From Cyprinodon diabolis (taxonomy: Eukaryota; Chordata; Actinopteri; Cyprinodontiformes; Cyprinodontidae): a stretch of DNA of 64,000 nt. The translations under genes and the position numbers were made by a program. The notes under the pieces were generated by a model that saw only the letters and a list, made by a program, of their open reading frames with translations, was not told the DNA's origin and did not search any database. The DNA lies in the NCBI GenBank assembly GCA_030533445.1, contig CM060075.1, positions 32,627,196 to 32,691,195 on the forward strand. Reading direction: 5' to 3'. Positions 34,553 through 45,077 of the stretch are shown here, piece after piece. Position 1 is the first letter of the stretch. The number at the start of each line of letters is the position of its first letter.

Positions 34553-34665
34553 TTAAAGGAATAGTACACCCAAAACATGATTAGCCTTCATTTTCTACTC
34601 ACCCCCATGCTGAACAACACTCTGGAGTACTTTTTTGATATCTCAAATGTATCTGAAGATGTCCC
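34553..34665. repeat. dispersed repeat end, copy 1
   Basis: The segment starting TTAAAGGAATAGTACACCCA and running through CTGAACAACACTCTGGAGTA to the TATCTCAAATGT region is almost identical to 63571-63690. The two diverge after about 110 bases, so one terminus of a mobile family is shared. TTAAAGG...CACCC resembles termini of common fish DNA transposons, from memory. Family not assigned. Confidence 0.65.
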
Positions 34666-36409
34666 TATATTCCATTGTAATATAAAAAATAAAAGTTTTT
34701 GTTCCTCTCTTACCCAAAATCTAATTTAAATAAATAAATAGGAAATGAAGAACAGTAAAGTAAAAAGATACAGGATGAATTGCATTTTTCTGTATTCTCT
34801 CTACACATTTCTTCTCTGCACAGTTATTGGAGTGCACCAATTATCAATTTCTTGAACGCAGTTGTTTTGAATCCTAAGCAATACAATGTATAGTTATCAA
34901 CATTCATTTCATGCAAATGAGCCGAAAGTTCATTAACAATTTAACTTGATTTTAGAAGTTTTTTTATTTGAGGACTAATCACTGTAACCTAATGCGTCTT
35001 AAGGTAAACTGAATTGCACTTAATGGTTTTTATAGCACCAAGATACTAAAGATTTAAACCAAGTCATATTTACACATTTGAAAGAAGATAAGAAGGTAGC
35101 TTTGGTTGGTGCTGGATGAGATCTTTTCTGCCATAATTAGTAATGCATTCACTAATCTCATGCAGAATTCAGAGAACATCTGGAATATTTCATCTCCTCA
35201 CATCTATTTCTGTGTGTAACTAGAATAAAAAGAATAAAAAGAAGCCTTTCCTTATTTTCAATGCTCGGCCTGCTGTCCCTCTTCTGCTAATCAGATGTTT
35301 AGGAGGGACAGATGTCTCATTCAGTCTCCTCCCTTACATCTTGCTGTCTAATTAACCCCCACCAACCCCAAGCCGATTCCCCTTGGATTTCTAGCAATCT
35401 CCAGTTAGAACATTTTAAAGTTAAAGAGCTCTTTTAGTGAAAAGGGAAAAAAAATAAAATAAAATAACATGCACAGCACCCTCTATCAACACTTATTGGC
35501 ACCCATGATTATCATCCCATAGTTTGAGTGCCGAAACATTTTCGGAACCAAGGGTTTTTTACAAGATAAAGAATAATTGGGACCAATTTATTTTGGTTAT
35601 TCTTCAAATAGGGAAAGAAAAATGGACATACCTTCCAAGCAAATGCAAGACGTGGTCTGCATTAACAGATTTATTTTTATCTTTCAGGGATGCAAGAAAA
35701 ACTTGACATAATTCTGTTCCTGCACAGTGTTCTCTTTCTTTTGTGTGATTGGTCAAAAATATGTTTGGGGCTTCATGTCATGATGTGGGCACTGATTACT
35801 GGCTCAATTGCTCATTTCATTCATCTGTCCAATTCTGCCTGGTTACTCATTACCCCTCATATTATCCACCTGCTTCACCTGCTCCTCTTAAAACCCACCG
35901 GGTTGCCGGCGACCCAGTGGACATTAAGGGGGGTAATAATTCAGAATGCATAAAATTCCACCGGTAAAATTTTTACCAGCAGGTGGAGCCATTGCGCGCA
36001 CTCCAAGATGACACCAAAAGTTCCAAACCCCACAGCTCTGGAACTGTTATAGCTGGAGGACTGAATTTTCTACATTTGTGGTTGACATGATGTAGAACAA
36101 ATATAATACAATAAAACCAGCATTTTCTCAAGAATATCTTTATTACTGCTGTTCAAAAAAGACCTATCATTTCAGAGAATAAAAAAAACAATGACATTGA
36201 GTCATGTTTGAACTGATACAGCTTGGTCTGTGTTCTAGTCACCCAATTTTAATTTATATATTCAAAAACTAGAGGTTTTAGCTTTCAAATAATGTACTTG
36301 AGTTCCTAAGTTATTTGCTTTTCCATGTGGGTATGCAAAATAGGCGAGATTTACCCAGAATGAGATGGATGTTAAGAGGTTAAGCTGCTTGCATCCAATC
36401 ATCAGGGCC
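34666..36409. other. non-coding stretch
   Basis: AT-rich. It includes an imperfect palindrome centred on GCCGGC (about 35889-35929) and a small hairpin GGTAAAATTTTTACC at about 35964-35978. No gene is supported. Confidence 0.45.
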
Positions 36410-36915
36410 AGATTATTCTAGCTCTCTCCAGCCTGTGGTGAGAGTCTTTTTTAGCATACCTAAGTGTTTCTGATTACCCGATTCTGAACCTGCCTATTCC
36501 CGTCTGAACAGTTTACCTGAACTGTCTTTGGACTCCTACACCTCTGAGCCTGTCTGTTCCTGTTAAGATCTGTTTGCCAGACCTGTTTTTGGGCTCCTGG
36601 ACCTCTGACTCTGCCTGGTCTACTCTGGGAGCCAACTGCCGTATATTGTTGGGAGCCCACCGGCTGGATCCTACCTTGTTCTTGGGGCACTGACTGAATT
36701 TGCCAACCAGGTTAGTGACTCACATTCAAAGTTTTCCTCAGTTAGATTTACGCAGTCTCTAACGTGTGTTTTCCTCCCTCCAGAGTTTCCTGACTCAGAC
36801 GCTCTAGCCACTGCTACTCTCATCCACCATTTCTAAATAACAACTTTTTTAAATTATCCTGTCTTGCCTCGTAACTGTGTCCTTCTGTTTTGAATCAGGA
36901 CACTTCAGTACTACA
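36410..36915 (+). repeat. dispersed LTR-like repeat, copy 2
   Basis: Diverged relative of 18880-19420 (shared blocks listed there). Its 3' part, with TCTAAATAACAAC followed by CTGTCTTGCCTCGTAACTGT and TCAGGACA, looks like a decayed polyadenylation region and U5 of an LTR. Clear ends and target duplication were not found. Confidence 0.45.
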
Positions 36916-37787
36916 TCGACAAATCCTACAGCAGGTAAAACCTTTAAGGATTTCTCAAGAGTTCTGCATATGAATTATTGCAAAGCATAAAAAGGCTTGT
37001 CCAGAAAAACCAACCTTGTTTTTGTAACCTCTGGTTAAAGAATATATATCTATGTTCTCATGGATTATTCACAGTTTAAGTGTTGATTTTACAAAAAGGC
37101 AGGAAACAGCTTCAAGAAAGTGACTCAGTCAAACTTGCCCATGTTGACAGTCGGCTGATAAATAAAACAGCTCTAGCTGTCACAAAGGGGACTGTTTTAG
37201 ATTGTTCTTGAGGACAAAATAGTATAAAATGCCAACTAGTAAATGGAGCAAAGAAATGGCATTTTGGAGTTAACATAACCATGGAGACAGCTGAAATAAT
37301 GGTCCATCCTCTGTAATAATTGTAGCACCTGTTCCCAAAAGCCATTAAACGACTGCTGCTGCTTTGTTTCTTTTATACTAATAGAATAAAAAAAAGAGCA
37401 TGAACCAAACCATAGTTTGCTCGCTTTTAAATTTTTGGGTCGTCAAGCAATTATGGATAACATATTTCTTAAAGACCAAAGTCTTAGGATTTTATATTTT
37501 TCCATACAAGTCATTTTCAAGCACAGATAAAACAGGTTTGCATCTTTTCCCACTTTAAACTGAGTCTCCTATGTCAGTTAAGAGACCACTGGGATAAAAA
37601 GAAGCAGTTTATACTTTGCAAATGAGCTCAGATAAATAGACCTCAGCCTTTTATGTAATTACCTTTGGTATCATTAAATCTGGCCATGATGACGATTGTT
37701 ACAAATAAAAAATATGAGCGAAGCCAGCCAAATAACACTATCCCGTTTGTAAGATATGGAGGTGAAGCATAATTTTGTGTGGTTTTG
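36916..37787. other. non-coding stretch, no feature recognised
   Basis: AT-rich DNA with no supported gene or repeat boundary. Confidence 0.45.
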
Positions 37788-38061
37788 TTAAAAGCTACAG
37801 TGAGTAACTATCACAGGGATTTACACTGCATGAAAAGTGAGATTTTCGTCCCCGTAAACTCCCGCAGATCTCCCTGATTTTCGTCAGTTTCCGACAATTT
37901 GCAACCCGCGCTTGTCCGCGTTTGTCATGCCACAAATTGTCGGAAACGGACTCTGACGTATGTGGAGAGCGATCAGCTGTACTAATGGCCCTAATTAGCA
38001 TATGAATGCAGCAAACCCGCGCGGCTGGCAGGGTCTGGCTTGAATAACCTACTCAGTATTA
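37788..38061. repeat. interspersed repeat, left part (interrupted by hAT element)
   Basis: Begins TTAAAAGCTACAGTGAGTAA, resembling the terminal repeat of the TTAA miniature element at 21766. It contains ACACTGCATGAAAAGTG followed by GATTTTCGTC (37823-37850), which recurs inverted at 43975-44002. It is CpG-richer than its surroundings. The repeat continues after the hAT insertion at 39048, where two similar units containing AAACAAGTRAARTCGCTC (R = A or G) are seen. Confidence 0.5.
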
Positions 38062-38069
38062 GCTGAAAC

Positions 38070-39039
38070 TAGTGATGGGCAAGTGAAGCCTCATGAAGCA
38101 ATGAAGCTTTCCAACGTATAGTGTTGAAAAAAGTTCATTACTCGATGCTTCATTCATCACTCACTAGTGACATCTGCTGGTGAAACTGTAACAGCCTTGT
38201 TACTCAGTTGGATCATACTTCCAAATATTAGGAAATGCAATATTGTCACAAAGTTTTCATCAAACTCATGTTTAGTAAGAGGAGAATCCTATTTAATTGT
38301 CATGTTTTAATGATTAAAATGATTTGTAGCCAATCTAATCCTTGACCATCAGTGGTGGTGTTAGGTTTTCTTTAATGTCATGGACTTATTAGACAATGAA
38401 GATATGTGTTACTTTAATGTATTGAGAACTGAGTAACTGTTGCTGCAGACTCTGTATACTTTGAGCTTGAAACTTGCTTCCTTAAAGACAGAATTTGTTT
38501 AAAATCATCTCTTCCTAGGAGTTCTAGTTCTGATTCTTGATATTAAGTCACACATAGAGTTTGCCTCTTCTAATGGCTTTTAGTCTGGTTTTGATGTGTG
38601 ATTCTGACGCATCTCCTGATTAAACAAAAGAAAATATAGAAATTTCTGGATTTTAGGTTTAATTGTTTTTATTTAGGAATATGACTTTTTTCACTGTTTC
38701 AGGTTGTGATTGTGATCTGTCATCTCATAATACTCCCACATATGAGAGGTTTTTCTCTGTTTTGACGGCTCCATTTCAACCACTGCTGATGAAAACTGTT
38801 CTGCTGATACCAAACCACCTACTACAACCCACGAAGCAACAGGATTCATCGCGCTTTTATTTTGAAAACTGACACGCAAAATTAAGCAGTCACGTGACCA
38901 ATGCAATGCGAGGCCTCGTTTGTTGCCAGTCACGTGGTTTTCAACAAGAGAACACAGGCCTCGAAGCGGGGCTTCGTTGACACGCCCCCTTATTACTCGG
39001 TACAAGCCTTGAAGCATGGCTTCAGATAGCCCATCACTA
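38070..39039 (-). mobile_element. hAT non-autonomous element, 970 bp
   Basis: Perfect 8-bp target duplication GCTGAAAC (38062-38069 and 39040-39047) and 11-bp terminal inverted repeats TAGTGATGGGC. Subterminal sequence is rich in GAAGC and AGGCCTCG-type motifs. On the minus strand, ATG 38774 opens a 27-codon frame reading MEPSKQRKTSHMWEYYE, which resembles the beginning of a hAT BED-finger exon, but the Cys and His ligands and all catalytic sequence are missing. It is therefore an internally deleted element, of a different family from 4789-5386. Confidence 0.85.
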
Positions 39040-39047
39040 GCTGAAAC

Positions 39048-39250
39048 CACTATTCTTAAACAAGTGAAATCGCTCGTGATTGGCAGCAAAACCACACGTG
39101 GCCACGCCAGGCTTTAATTTTCTTACTGAGGATTGGACAGAACCACTTCTTTTAAACAAGTAAAGTCGCTCATGATTGGTTGGCATATATATATTTACAT
39201 ATAAATATATATTTATGAATATATATTTATTCATTCATATATTTATTCAT
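39048..39250. repeat. continuation of interrupted repeat, then AT-rich tandem tail
   Basis: Two similar units, at about 39046-39095 and 39141-39183, contain ACAAGTGAAATCGCTCGTG and ACAAGTAAAGTCGCTCATG. They are followed by ATATATATTTA and ATTCATTCATAT repeats. Confidence 0.55.
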
Positions 39251-39374
39251 TCATATGCTGTGTATTTATGTTATCCTACACTACTACACAATTATTAGGC
39301 TACCATCAAGGACATGAATGAATTTATACAGGAAATGAACATTTGCCAGGAAGCTGTTTATGCAAAGAAAGAGC

Positions 39375-39380
39375 TTTATT
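39375..39380 (-). terminator. AATAAA polyadenylation signal
   Basis: Minus-strand AATAAA lies 54 bases past the stop codon of the minus-strand gene remnant, a normal position for a polyadenylation signal. Confidence 0.5.
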
Positions 39381-39433
39381 AAAACACACACAACTATATA
39401 CAACGCGTATCCAAACACATGCGTATCTAAAAA

Positions 39434-40645
39434 TTACAAGTCCGTGAACGGTCCGTTTGCTTCCTCGGGGTTGGAGGTAACTGGCAGCATTCCCTCCGAG
39501 GCAGGTCCGATGTGCAGACGCCTACTGTGCGTGGCCCTGTACTTCGGCATCGCTTCTAACCGGGACTGCAGCTTAACACAGAGTTCAGTGAGATCCGGCC
39601 TACGAAATGGCGGCGACTGTACAATCCATCCAGAGACACCGCCAACGACGCCATCTTCTTCGTCGGACATGAGGCCGACGGTGGCGGACTTCCAGAGTTC
39701 CACTTCCTCATCTGCTAGCACACTCTGCCTCGCTTTCAGCAGCTGAAAAAAAAAAACAATGAATCAGCGCACTGGGTATGGACACAACACATCTATCAAT
39801 GCACCTGAAAAATAGTCACCAAATAAAGTCTTACCCTCTTTCTTCTAGCCCGACTCCGAGCAGATTGCTTGGCAGCCTCCGCACGCAACGTGTTGGCTGG
39901 CTGGTATATCTGAAGCTCCTGCGTACCGTCTCAAAATACGTCTTACAGCAAGCTGGAAAACAATTAAATGAGAGTGGTATGAATAAAAAATCAAACGCAA
40001 GTCACAGTAACAAGGAAGGAAAAAACATTAAAACAAGTCACTTACACACAATGTCGTCTTTATCAACATCATGCAAATCTTGACTTGCTGATATGGCTCC
40101 GAGCAAATAGGAGGTCTGTGAAAACAAAATGCACAGCTATGATCGGTATCTATCCGTATCCATTTCCTTTTACCGCAGAATGAAAGCATATTCTTTAAAT
40201 CTTACCCTTGCTCCGGTTCATAGCGCCTGCAATTAGTCTCCGAGTTGTGAAGACGGTGTACTGCTTCCTGTGAATCACAAAAAATACACTTTAATAAAGC
40301 TTGTTCTTGCAAGGCTACTATTAGCCGTAGCTTTAAGCTAGGCTGTTATTAGCGTAGCTTTAGGCTAGGCTGCTATTAGCCGTAGCTTTAGGCTAGGCTG
40401 CTATTAGCCGTAGCTTAGGCTAGGCTGCTTTTAGCTTAGCAGGCAGTAATCGAACATATATTTACCGCTAGCATCTCTTCTTTGAGTTCGTCTTGTTCGA
40501 TGCAGTCGCCATCGCGTCCAAGAGGAGTTTTACCCCGAAATCCCACATACTCCGCTCCAGACCGCCTGCACAAAGCAAAGCATCCATCCTCCGCTGTGGC
40601 TGCAGACCGCTCCGCTCTGAGTTTCTTGGAGATCGTAGAGAGCAT
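39434..40645 (-). pseudogene. five-exon minus-strand gene remnant, unknown family
   Basis: Splice-like borders define exons (plus coordinates) 40645-40466, 40267-40206, 40115-40046, 39952-39835 and 39742-39434. Donors read GTAAA, GTAAG, GTAAG and GTAAG; acceptors are pyrimidine-rich and end in CAG. Exon 1 starts MLSTISKKLRAERSAATAED and ends DELKEEMLA. Exon 2 reads EAVHRLHNSETNCRRYEPEQ. Exons 3-4 give TSYLLGAISASQDLHDVDKD and KTYFETVRRSFRY. The end of exon 4 is strongly basic (AKQSARSRARRKR, a nuclear-localisation-like patch) and runs in frame into exon 5 (LLKARQSVLADEEVELWK, LMSDEEDG, VSGWIV, LTELCVKLQSRLEA, stop at 39434). Simple joining fails in frame between exons 2 and 3 and inside exon 4, so two indels or missed splice sites exist. 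It resembles, from memory, a repeated uncharacterised fish family. No function is assigned; it could be a transposon accessory gene or a degraded host gene. Confidence 0.45.
40311..40440. repeat. 28-bp minisatellite in putative intron
   Basis: About 4.7 copies of a unit with GGCTGCTATTAGCCGTAGCT as core; units differ by one to three bases or small gaps. It lies between predicted exons 1 and 2 of the minus-strand gene remnant. Confidence 0.85.
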
Positions 40646-40851
40646 GCGCGAGATGAACCAGGGTTTCCGCGGATCAATAAAAATAATTAAAAATTCATTC
40701 ATTTTTTTTTTAATCAAGGCCTTAATTGGCACTAAAATTATTTAAATATGTATATCGAAGTATTTATAATTCTTTAATAAAAAATGCTTATAAAAACAAT
40801 TTCGTCAGATATATTATACCGCTCAAGGCGGAGAAAAAGCTAGAGGATATA

Positions 40852-42099
40852 CACTATATTGCCAAAAGTATTTGCTCGCCCATCCAAATTATTGGAATCA
40901 GGTGTTCCAATCACTTCCATGGCCACAGGTGTATAAATTCAAGCACCTAGGCATGCAGACTGTTTTTACAAACATTTGTGAAAGAATGGGTCGCTCTCAG
41001 GAGCTCAGTGAATTCCAGCGTGGAACTGTGATAGGATGCCACCTGTGCAACAAATCCAGTCGTGAAATTTCCTCGCTCCTAAATATTCCACAGTCAACTG
41101 TCAGCTGTATTATAAGAAAATGGAAGTGTTTGGGAACGACAGCAACTCAGCCACGAAGTGGTAGGCCACGTAAACTGACGGAGCGGGGTCAGCGGATGCT
41201 GAAGCGCATAGTGCGAAGAGGTCGCCAACTTTCTGCAGAGTCAATCACTACAGACCTCCAAACTTCATGTGGCCTTCAGATTAGCTCAAGAACAGTGCGC
41301 AGAGAGCTTCATGGAATGGGTTTCCATGGTCGAGCAGCTGCATCCAAGCCATACATAACCAAGTGCAATGCAAAGCGTCGGATGCGGTGGTGTAAAGCAC
41401 GCCGCCACTGGACTCTAGAGCAGTGGAGACGCGTTCTCTGGAGTGACGAATCGCGCTTCTCCATCTGGCAATCTGATGGACGGGTCTGGGTTTGGCGGTT
41501 GCCAGGAGAACGGTACTTGTCTGACTGCATTGTGCCAAGTGTAAAGTTTGGTGGAGGGGGGATTATGGTGTGGGGTTGTTTTTCAGGAGCTGGGCTTGGC
41601 CCCTTAGTTCCAGTGAAAGGAACTCTGAATGCTTCAGCATACCAAGACATTTTGGACAATTCCATGCTCCCAACTTTGTGGGAACAGTTTGGAGCTGGCC
41701 CCTTCCTCTTCCAACATGACTGTGCACCAGTGCACAAAGCAAGGTCCATAAAGACATGGATGACAGAGTCTGGTGTGGATGAACTTGACTGGCCTGCACA
41801 GAGTCCTGACCTCAACCCGATAGAACACCTTTGGGATGAATTAGAGCGGAGACTGAGAGCCAGGCCTTCTCGTCCAACATCAGTGTGCGACCTCACAAAT
41901 GCGCTTCTGGAAGAATGGTCAAAAATTCCCATAAACACACTCCTAAACCTTGTGGACAGCCTTCCCAGAAGAGTTGAAGCTGTTCTAGCTGCAAAGGGTG
42001 GACCGACGTCATATTGAACCCTATGGATTAGGAACGGGATGTCACTTAAGCTCATATGTGAGTCAAGGCAGGTGAGCAAATACTTTTGGCAATATAGTG
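40852..42099 (+). mobile_element. intact Tc1-like DD34E transposon, copy 2 (1248 bp)
   Basis: Same element as 29536-30783, the same length to the base, flanked by TA (40850-40851 and 42100-42101). The left terminal repeat has one mismatch to the right one (G at 40878 instead of A). It inserted about 200 bases upstream of the ATG of the minus-strand gene remnant, oriented away from it. Confidence 0.95.
40986..42017 (+). CDS. Tc1-like transposase, 343 aa, identical to copy 1
   Basis: From ATG 40986 the translation matches the transposase at 29670-30701 residue for residue, including D154, D245, E280, the GRPRK hook and the glycine box. The only difference between the two longer frames lies upstream of this ATG (Thr versus Ala in non-coding leader). 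Two intact genes of one family within 11 kb mean that at least one was functional very recently, or that an active copy elsewhere supplies the enzyme. Confidence 0.95.
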   Translation: MGRSQELSEFQRGTVIGCHLCNKSSREISSLLNIPQSTVSCIIRKWKCLGTTATQPRSGRPRKLTERGQRMLKRIVRRGRQLSAESITTDLQTSCGLQISSRTVRRELHGMGFHGRAAASKPYITKCNAKRRMRWCKARRHWTLEQWRRVLWSDESRFSIWQSDGRVWVWRLPGERYLSDCIVPSVKFGGGGIMVWGCFSGAGLGPLVPVKGTLNASAYQDILDNSMLPTLWEQFGAGPFLFQHDCAPVHKARSIKTWMTESGVDELDWPAQSPDLNPIEHLWDELERRLRARPSRPTSVCDLTNALLEEWSKIPINTLLNLVDSLPRRVEAVLAAKGGPTSY

Positions 42100-42101
42100 T
42101 A

Positions 42102-43091
42102 TATATACCTATATGTGTGTGTGTATGTGTGTTTACATACATACAGGGGTCATGGAACTGTGCTTACAGCTCCTTCATATTTCATGTACACTAATATCTT
42201 GTGTTCATGGTTCTTGTTGATGGCATTAAAATCATTTCTAATAGCATTAAATTAGAGTCACTCATTACTGTATGAACCCTGTGAGCGCTTAATTTAATAT
42301 GACATATTAAAAAAATCCCACCATCATCCAGCATATGTTCAGTTTCTGCCCAAATATATATATATATTTTTGTAGATTTTTGTAACGGGGATAAGGATAA
42401 TTCAAAACTGCTTTTTTTGAATGAACTTGTTCTCTACTCCCAAACTCAGCATCTCTTTTCATTCCTGTAATAAGAAGTTTCTTTTGAATGGATTTGATTA
42501 AAGTTTAAGTCCCTCGGTATAAAATAAATATTTTGATGGAGATGAGAAATCTGCTTCCTCGTTGGTGAATAACCAATAGTTTGGATCCAATCATTTAAAT
42601 AAACGGTGTTAGTTTTTTTTATATATATATAAGAATTGTGCTATAATTTCTAGTCACCGATCTGTTGCTGCTATATTTTAATTTGACGAACTGGAATTTG
42701 TCGATGTTCTTTTTCCTGTTTGGTGCGATTGCAATTGCGGATCTTGACCTGGCCGGACCTTATGACCACAGTGTACCAATCTTCTGATGGCTACTTCCAA
42801 CAGGATAATGCGCCATGTTATAAAGTGAATCATCTCAGACTCATTTCTTGAAACTTTCCCTCTTAAGTAATTGTGAATTGAGCATATTGACAGACAACAT
42901 TTTATTTTTTATCTTAAATGCATTTTTTTTTATATATATATAATTACTGCTCTAAATGTATTGCTCTGTCAGCTAAAGATCTGTTTTGGTCTCTATACTT
43001 ATTAATATACTTATTAAATAAATCAATTCAAGCTAAAATGTAAGAGGCTATACTGAGCCTGATCTCTTTGTATCAGAGATTTTCTTACCTT
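42102..43091. other. non-coding stretch with short AT repeats and a Tc1 fragment
   Basis: AT-rich; short (TA)n runs at about 42354-42367, 42622-42632 and 42932-42943. The Tc1 fragment is listed separately. Confidence 0.45.
42757..42850 (+). pseudogene. Tc1-like transposase fragment (copy A/B family)
   Basis: The sequence matches copy B around 31688-31785. It encodes SSDGYFQQDNAPC, which holds the second catalytic Asp region, and a damaged continuation corresponding to ISDWFLE. Only about 95 bases survive, without termini. Unlike copy B it keeps CAACAGGATAAT, the undamaged Gln-Gln-Asp reading. Confidence 0.8.
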
Positions 43092-43094
43092 TTA

Positions 43095-43727
43095 GGCCCC
43101 GTCCACACGAAGACGAACCCTGGCCTAAACGCACAAATTTTTCACCAAACCAGCCTCTCATCCACACGAAGCCGGCGTTTCGGGGGTCTGTAAACGATCT
43201 TTTTTTTATTCAGCCTTCAGAGTGGGAAGATTTTGAAACGCCGTTTTCGCGTTTCCATCTTTAAGCTCTAACCGCTTTTTTTTTTTACATGCATGCGTCA
43301 TAGCGTCGCCTCTAAACACGCATGCGCGACACAGTATCACAACAACAATGGCGCCGTACTGTGTTAAATGGTTGCTGCTAATGCTACTCACCCTGCTGTC
43401 GGGCTTACAACAGAATCTTCTTCTTCTGGAATATCTCCAGGAAGAACAGAGCAATATTGACGACATAGTTCAGCACCTGAATTTGACTGAACCACGAAAA
43501 TGGACCCGCAGGGCAACCATGTATAAATATTAGTGCGCATGCCCAACATTTCGTCGCCTATTTATGCTTTGGCACCACAGCGCCACTTACAGGCCTGGCA
43601 TACATTTTACAGCGTTTTCATGCATTCGTGTGGACGATCACATTTATTTTATGTCTCCGTCTTTACGACACACGTTCTGGAAAATAATAGCGTTTCGTGT
43701 TCGTTTTGACTTCGTGTGGACGGGGCC
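43095..43727. mobile_element. PIF/Harbinger miniature element, 633 bp
   Basis: Terminal inverted repeats GGCCCCGTCCACACGAAG and CTTCGTGTGGACGGGGCC (18 bp, perfect) with a TTA duplication on both sides (43092-43094 and 43728-43730). The TWA target and G/C-rich ends identify PIF/Harbinger. A 61-codon frame at 43348-43533 (MAPYCVKWLL, LLLEYLQEEQSNIDD) is probably the start of a transposon gene and ends without catalytic motifs. The element is therefore non-autonomous. Confidence 0.85.
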
Positions 43728-43859
43728 TTAGAAAAATGTCACTTGGAGTAAAACCCCCCGTGCAACCCTGATTTGCATTTGTATAGCTCACAGCATTTTC
43801 ATTTACATGTTAAAGCCTCCCCTAGAATTCCATGGGGGCAGGCATGGGGGGAACACTGC

Positions 43860-44002
43860 CTAAGAAAGTCCACGTCAATTTCTGACAATTTACGGGAGTT
43901 TTCGGCGAAGCCTGCAAATTGCCGTAAACTGCCGCTAACCTGAAGTTCCACGACAATCTACAGTGCCGCATATTGACGAAAATCCCACTTTTCATGCAGT
44001 GT
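43860..44002. repeat. interspersed repeat, right part, inverted relative of 37788-38061
   Basis: Ends with GACGAAAATCCCACTTTTCA followed by TGCAGTGT, the inverse of 37823-37850 with one mismatch. Both copies also contain related CGTAAACT and CGACAATT motifs in an otherwise poorly alignable body. Confidence 0.5.
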
Positions 44003-45077
44003 TAGTTACAGAAATGTATTATACATTAGGGTTGACATACACTAAATTTTTTGCCCTTTCTGGGGGGATTTTTCAGTCGTTCAAGAATTCTTTTTTTTTA
44101 ACTGGGCCGATTTTCAGCCTCATCTTGCATCCTATGTTGTGTAATATACAGTAAAGGCTTAGTTTGATGTACCGTAATGTCAAACAAAGGAAAAGGGTTA
44201 CATCTTAGTTTATGTGAATATATGGTTTCAAACTCTTTTTATTGTTTTTTTTATAATTTTTTTCTTCTCATTGATTCCCTCACAAACACACTCAGAGCTG
44301 TCTACTTGTGTTGGATCAGTCTCAGACATATTTTTTATTGTCAGTTGCAAAAATAATCTGAGGCTTAACTGAATCACTTGTCAAAATTGAGATATTTATT
44401 AGCAGTAGATGGTCCAACAAGGTGCCCAAATTAAATGCATTCGGCTCTTCAAAGTCTTGAAGTTGCCCACAGCAGATTTAAGAGTCTGACACTAGTACAA
44501 CCAAAGCTTTCTTTTGGCTTATACAATAAGTGCTTTGATTCTGAAGGGACTGACAAAAAAAAAAAAAAAAAAGCTTAGAGACTCTGAAAAAGGAATATTC
44601 CACATCTGCTTTGGCCCACAGTGCAAAACAGACATGAAAGTTAATGACTCTAAAAACAGTCAATCAAGCTGCAGGCTGAAAATACAAAGAAAGAACATGA
44701 ATCACAACATGTAAGAATCTCCACAAAATGTGAGAAAAGATTTCTCTGCAAACATTTTGATCAAATACTGTATACTGATATATAATATCATATGTATAAA
44801 GATGGATATCTGTTTATTTGGTTTTTTTTAAATAAAGGAAACTTTATGGTGTGTTTCAACAAAACAAACACACAAAAAAAATCCTCAAATAATCAAACTA
44901 CATGCTTTTAAAAGGAGTGAGATGAAGTCTAGAAATTCTTTCTTAAATCATTATTTGTTTAATATTTGAAGATATCTGCACTTCTGTTGTGAACCTGGTT
45001 ATTATTTATTATTTATTTATTCTTAACTTTTTTTTATGTACTGCACTTTGGTTACAATAGAACAAAAGTGGAAAGAA
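44003..45077. other. non-coding stretch, no feature recognised
   Basis: AT-rich with T and A homopolymers; no gene supported. Confidence 0.45.

Noticed and set aside
40311..40440. CRISPR-like array of about 28-bp units
   Set aside because: Units are adjacent with no unique spacers; it is a minisatellite in a vertebrate genome.
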